This document shows positions 61,139 through 64,000 of a stretch of 64,000 nt of DNA, one piece after another. Every line of letters starts with the position of its first letter. Position 1 is the stretch's first letter. The notes beneath the pieces are model-generated. The model was not told the DNA's origin, did no database searches, and saw only the letters and a program-made list of their open reading frames with translations. This DNA comes from Polyangiaceae bacterium (GTDB taxonomy: Bacteria > Myxococcota_A > Polyangia > Polyangiales > Polyangiaceae). Where the stretch lies: positions 1-64,000 of the forward strand of contig WQZB01000007.1 in the NCBI GenBank assembly GCA_009780955.1. The letters are read 5' to 3'. The translations under genes and the position numbers were made by a program.

Positions 61139-62785
61139 TTGACCACACGGCGCAGCCTTTGTTTTGTCGCGACGGTGTTCGCGGTCGCAAGCTGGCCCTG
61201 TCATGCCACGGGTGAGCCGCTAAAAACATGGGGAACAGCAAAGCCCGAACCCTCTCAAGCAACAACGAGCCAGGTGCCGCCGCCGCCACCGCCATCGGAT
61301 CGACCGACGGATCGACCACAAGACGGCGCGCTGCCTGCGGACGGGACGGGCGGCCACCTCACCACGCCCGAGCCGCCGGAACCTTCACCCGAGCCAGCGC
61401 CTCCTGCTGCAAAGGCGGGCCTTCGCTACACTCTCGAAGGCGTTGAGGTTCGCGGCAACACGTCGACTCTTGCGCGCGTCGTGCTTCGCTACGTGCCATT
61501 TCGTGCAGGCGACGTCCTTGATGTCGACGACAAAGAACTTCTTTTAACGCGCTTTCGGCTTCTGGGCACCGGCTTCTTTCGCGACGTCGAGCTCTCGCTC
61601 CGGCGAGGCACCAAGCGCGGTTACGTGGTTCTCGTCGTTCACGTCGTCGAGCGCAACACCATCGTTGTAAACGACACGTGGCTTGGCCTGTCTGCCGACG
61701 CCGAACCCAATGGCAAGGCGCGACCTCTTACCGCCTACGGTGGCATTGACGTTTCGGAGTTGAACCTCGCCGGCACCGGAATCGCGCTCGGTGGCGCGAT
61801 GGCCATCGCAGACGGGCAGCTCGGTCTGCGCATGCGCCTCGGCGTGCCGCAGTTTCTTGGCTCCTCGTGGTCGGCCGAAACACAGCTTCTCTACAACAAC
61901 GCGAAAGACTTCTTTGGCACTCGCGACGTGCTGGTGGACGATCCCACACAAACCGTTTCGCAGGACTATGCCGTTGTTTCGTATCGTCGCTTTGGCGGCT
62001 TGGTTGGTGCCGGTCACGAAATCGGCGGCGTAGCCACACGCGTTTTCTTCGATTACCGGCTCGAGAAAATTGACGCGACCTTGCCTCTCGCCGCGAGCCA
62101 GCGTCGCGGTCTCGACATCGAGCCCATCGACTTTTATCTCATCGGCGGTTCGAGCGTTCTTTCGACCCTCAGCGCTACCATTGTGCATGATACACGCGAT
62201 GAGCCTTTCTTGCCAACGCGCGGATGGCACGTGCTTGGTCGTGCCGAGGTCTCGCTCTCACCGTTGGGAAGCGACTATCCGTACGCGAAGCTTGGTTTGC
62301 GTGGTTCGCGGTGGATCCCTCTGCCCTGGGGTCACGTTCTTCGCATCGAAGGCGTTTTCGGTACCATTTTCGGCCGAGCGCCGCTCTTCGAGAAGTTCTA
62401 CGTCGGCGACTACACCGATTTGCGGCCCCATCGCGCGCTCGATCTCGCCTTCGACCGCCGTGCTGCGCCGAACTTTTTCGGCACAACGATCGCCGAGATT
62501 CGCTACGGCGACTACGCCACGCGCATTGGCGCCGAGTATCGCATCCCAATGTACCGCGGAACGAAAAGCATCTACGGCGTCGACTTCGTCTCGTCGGTGG
62601 GGGTTTATGGCGTTGCCAATCTGCGTGATCTTACCAATCCGGCGCGCGGCTACAGCGGCTTGTCGCGCGTACCTGTCGACCTAACGTTCAACCTCGGTCT
62701 GCGCGCCGACACCGCGGTAGGCGGCTTCGCGGTCGGCATTGCCAACCTCATTGGCTTCATTCCGATCCGATCGGAGGGGCCATGA
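61139..62785 (+). CDS. Omp85-family (BamA/TamA-like) outer-membrane protein with one POTRA-like unit
   Basis: From TTG 61139 the 548-residue product starts MTTRRSLCFVATVFAVASWP with a signal peptide ending near HATG. A Pro-rich stretch (~60 residues) is followed by a POTRA-like unit near 95-170 (YTLEGVEVRGNTSTLARVVL and LLLTRFRLLGTGFFRDVELS). A barrel follows (NDTWLGLSADAEP, GGIDVSELNLAGTGIAL, ATIVHDTRDEPFLPTRGWHV). It ends ANLIGFIPIRSEGP without the usual terminal aromatic residue. It should insert in the outer membrane and may transport a partner. TTG is the only near start with a plausible signal peptide, and it lies just after the tRNA gene, so transcription is likely shared. Confidence 0.75.
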   Translation: MTTRRSLCFVATVFAVASWPCHATGEPLKTWGTAKPEPSQATTSQVPPPPPPSDRPTDRPQDGALPADGTGGHLTTPEPPEPSPEPAPPAAKAGLRYTLEGVEVRGNTSTLARVVLRYVPFRAGDVLDVDDKELLLTRFRLLGTGFFRDVELSLRRGTKRGYVVLVVHVVERNTIVVNDTWLGLSADAEPNGKARPLTAYGGIDVSELNLAGTGIALGGAMAIADGQLGLRMRLGVPQFLGSSWSAETQLLYNNAKDFFGTRDVLVDDPTQTVSQDYAVVSYRRFGGLVGAGHEIGGVATRVFFDYRLEKIDATLPLAASQRRGLDIEPIDFYLIGGSSVLSTLSATIVHDTRDEPFLPTRGWHVLGRAEVSLSPLGSDYPYAKLGLRGSRWIPLPWGHVLRIEGVFGTIFGRAPLFEKFYVGDYTDLRPHRALDLAFDRRAAPNFFGTTIAEIRYGDYATRIGAEYRIPMYRGTKSIYGVDFVSSVGVYGVANLRDLTNPARGYSGLSRVPVDLTFNLGLRADTAVGGFAVGIANLIGFIPIRSEGP

Positions 62786-63465
62786 AAACGCGGCTGCTAG
62801 CCCGGTTAGCAATGGCGCTCGTGGTGCTCGGCGTTTTGGCAACTTGTGGGCGTGACGCGCGCGCAGCCGACGATGCTCCAAAGCAAGAAGAGTTGCCGCG
62901 CCGCCAAGCCAACTTCACCTGGCAGAAGACGGACAAGGGAAACTCGCTCTTGCTTGCGAGCTTCTCGTACAGGGACGTTATCGACAAGGGCGTTGCCGAC
63001 AAGCTTGCAAGCGGCCTCACAACGGTGATCGCCTTGCGCGCCTACCTGCTTCGCGAAGGCGACGCGAATCCTGTCGCTCTCGCGGTTCGCACCTGCCGCG
63101 TCGCCTACGATCTTTGGGACGAAGTTTACCGCTTGAAAATTTCAGGGCCCGGCGGCGAACGTGACAGCGCCGCGTTCAACCTCGAAGGCGTCGTTCGTCA
63201 ATGCGCCGAAGTGCGCGATTTCGTCCTTGCCGACCGCGCGATGCTTGCCCGTGCACAGCCGTATTTCATTGGCGCGATCGTGGAGGTGAACCCAGTGAGT
63301 CCGCAGATGCTCGAGCAGATGCGCAGGTGGGTATCGCGCCCTGCCGGTTCCACGGGCATTGGCCCTGGCGATGCGCTTTTTGGCTCGTTCGTGGGGCTTT
63401 TCCTTCGGCAAATTGGCACCGCCGACCGCACGTTGCGCTTTCGCACCCAATCCATAATTCCATAA
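62782..63465 (+). CDS. DUF4390-like exported protein
   Basis: The 227-residue protein starts at ATG 62782, overlapping the Omp85 stop as ATGA. It has a signal peptide (about 1-30, LLARLAMALVVLGVLATCG; the Cys fits a lipobox poorly). The body has a beta-rich domain with VALAVRTCRVAYDLWDEVYR and AEVRDFVLADRAML, typical of DUF4390 proteins. These occur with Rnf/NtrY-type genes in some proteobacteria; function is unknown. Coupling to the Omp85 gene suggests a joint envelope role. Confidence 0.65.
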   Translation: MKTRLLARLAMALVVLGVLATCGRDARAADDAPKQEELPRRQANFTWQKTDKGNSLLLASFSYRDVIDKGVADKLASGLTTVIALRAYLLREGDANPVALAVRTCRVAYDLWDEVYRLKISGPGGERDSAAFNLEGVVRQCAEVRDFVLADRAMLARAQPYFIGAIVEVNPVSPQMLEQMRRWVSRPAGSTGIGPGDALFGSFVGLFLRQIGTADRTLRFRTQSIIP

Positions 63466-63529
63466 GCGGCCCGGATGCGCGCTGGCACAATGTGGCGCGC
63501 GACGCCATTGTTTTGTAGCCTTGTTCTTG

Positions 63530-64000
63530 ATGCCGCGGCGTCTTTCGAACCTCACACACCTTGGCCACCTTGGCGTTGGCGCGCTCTGCTCGCTCATGCT
63601 TGTGGCATCCTCGCCTCCACCTCTTCGCGGTCGCGTGAAGGCGATCATCGTCACGCGCATTCACGTGAGCAAAGGCGATCGCACCATGGACCTATACGAC
63701 GGCTCCACTTTGGTTGCGACTTATGCCGTGGCGGTGGGTCGTGGCGGCGCCGGACACAAAAAAATGGAAGGCGACAACGTCACGCCGGTCGGCCATTACC
63801 ACGTTGTCACGCGCGTGCCTTCGCATCTGCGCGTTTTCATGCGGCTCGATTACCCCAACGCGGACGACCGCGCGCGCTTCGAAGAACTCAAAAGGCACGG
63901 AGAACTGCCGAAAAATGCCACCATCGGGGGTGAGATCGGCATTCACGGTGAACCGCCCGAGGTCAAGCCTTTCAACAAGTTCGACTACGGCAGCCATGGC
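63530..64000 (+). CDS. L,D-transpeptidase (YkuD family), N-terminal part (3' end outside window)
   Basis: From ATG 63530 the frame stays open to the window end (157 codons). It has a short hydrophobic N-terminal segment (LGVGALCSLMLVASSPPP), then VTRIHVSKGDRTMDLYDGST and VGRGGAGHKKMEGDNVTPVG with HYHVVTRVP, and IGGEIGIHG with its His, the start of the YkuD active site. The catalytic Cys would follow beyond the window. These enzymes cross-link peptidoglycan or attach lipoproteins. The gene is 64 bp after the DUF4390-like gene. Confidence 0.85.
   Translation, partial: MPRRLSNLTHLGHLGVGALCSLMLVASSPPPLRGRVKAIIVTRIHVSKGDRTMDLYDGSTLVATYAVAVGRGGAGHKKMEGDNVTPVGHYHVVTRVPSHLRVFMRLDYPNADDRARFEELKRHGELPKNATIGGEIGIHGEPPEVKPFNKFDYGSHG

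Overview
The window is GC-rich chromosomal DNA with both strands densely coded. The content points to a large-genome social or predatory delta-type bacterium, most likely a myxobacterium (Myxococcota, Polyangiales-like). It has three Ser/Thr protein kinases, three FHA proteins (two with zinc ribbons), a CHAD protein next to RNase J, many lipoproteins and three large Omp85-type outer-membrane proteins. Housekeeping genes (dnaK, dnaJ, recA, purB, fbp, sodB, pcnB) are scattered singly rather than in classical operons. There is no rRNA in the window, so this placement is inference. I see no intact prophage, insertion sequence, CRISPR array or antiviral system.

Layout. 1-8.9 kb: tail of an Rpn-like nuclease gene, a long BamA-like protein, coaX coupled to an orphan FecCD permease, an MBL hydrolase and an S41 protease. 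9-21 kb: dnaK, a poly(A) polymerase, a CBS protein, an FHA protein, a two-component pair, a nickel/cobalt transporter, a second FHA protein, and CHAD coupled to RNase J. 21-30 kb: an ArsA-like ATPase, an NrtR-like Nudix protein, sodB, dnaJ, a lipoprotein, a Ser/Thr kinase fused to a flavodiiron-type MBL domain, and a phosphoesterase. 30-43.6 kb: an FHA protein, recA, sixA, a SprT-like gene, a 909-residue lipoprotein, two small Ser/Thr/Ala-rich proteins, a Tat-type esterase, and a PEP-synthase-like enzyme coupled to an RluA-type pseudouridine synthase. 43.6-53.4 kb: two tandem paralogous receptor kinases, two small proteins, a peptidase/TolB-propeller/Omp85 protein, a glycerophosphodiesterase and a glycosyltransferase. 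53.4-64 kb: purB, a class I aldolase divergent from fructose-bisphosphatase, queE, a radical-SAM fusion, tRNA-Arg(CCU), an Omp85 protein, a DUF4390-like protein and an L,D-transpeptidase running off the end.

Three families of interspersed repeat are spread through the intergenic space. Family A is made of short GTAGGGGC...GCCCCTAC hairpins in clusters, six of seven between convergent genes. Family B is a ~30-bp sequence (TGACCGCTTTCGATTTGACG...) whose first bases repeatedly form the stop codon of the preceding gene. Family C is a ~120-150-bp palindrome with conserved arms and a compensated inner stem, found after recA and twice near 47.8-48.2 kb.

The best candidates for undescribed biology are the kinase-flavodiiron fusion (26.4-28.5 kb), the family C element, the stop-codon-linked family B repeat, and the peptidase-propeller-barrel protein (48.2-51.2 kb).
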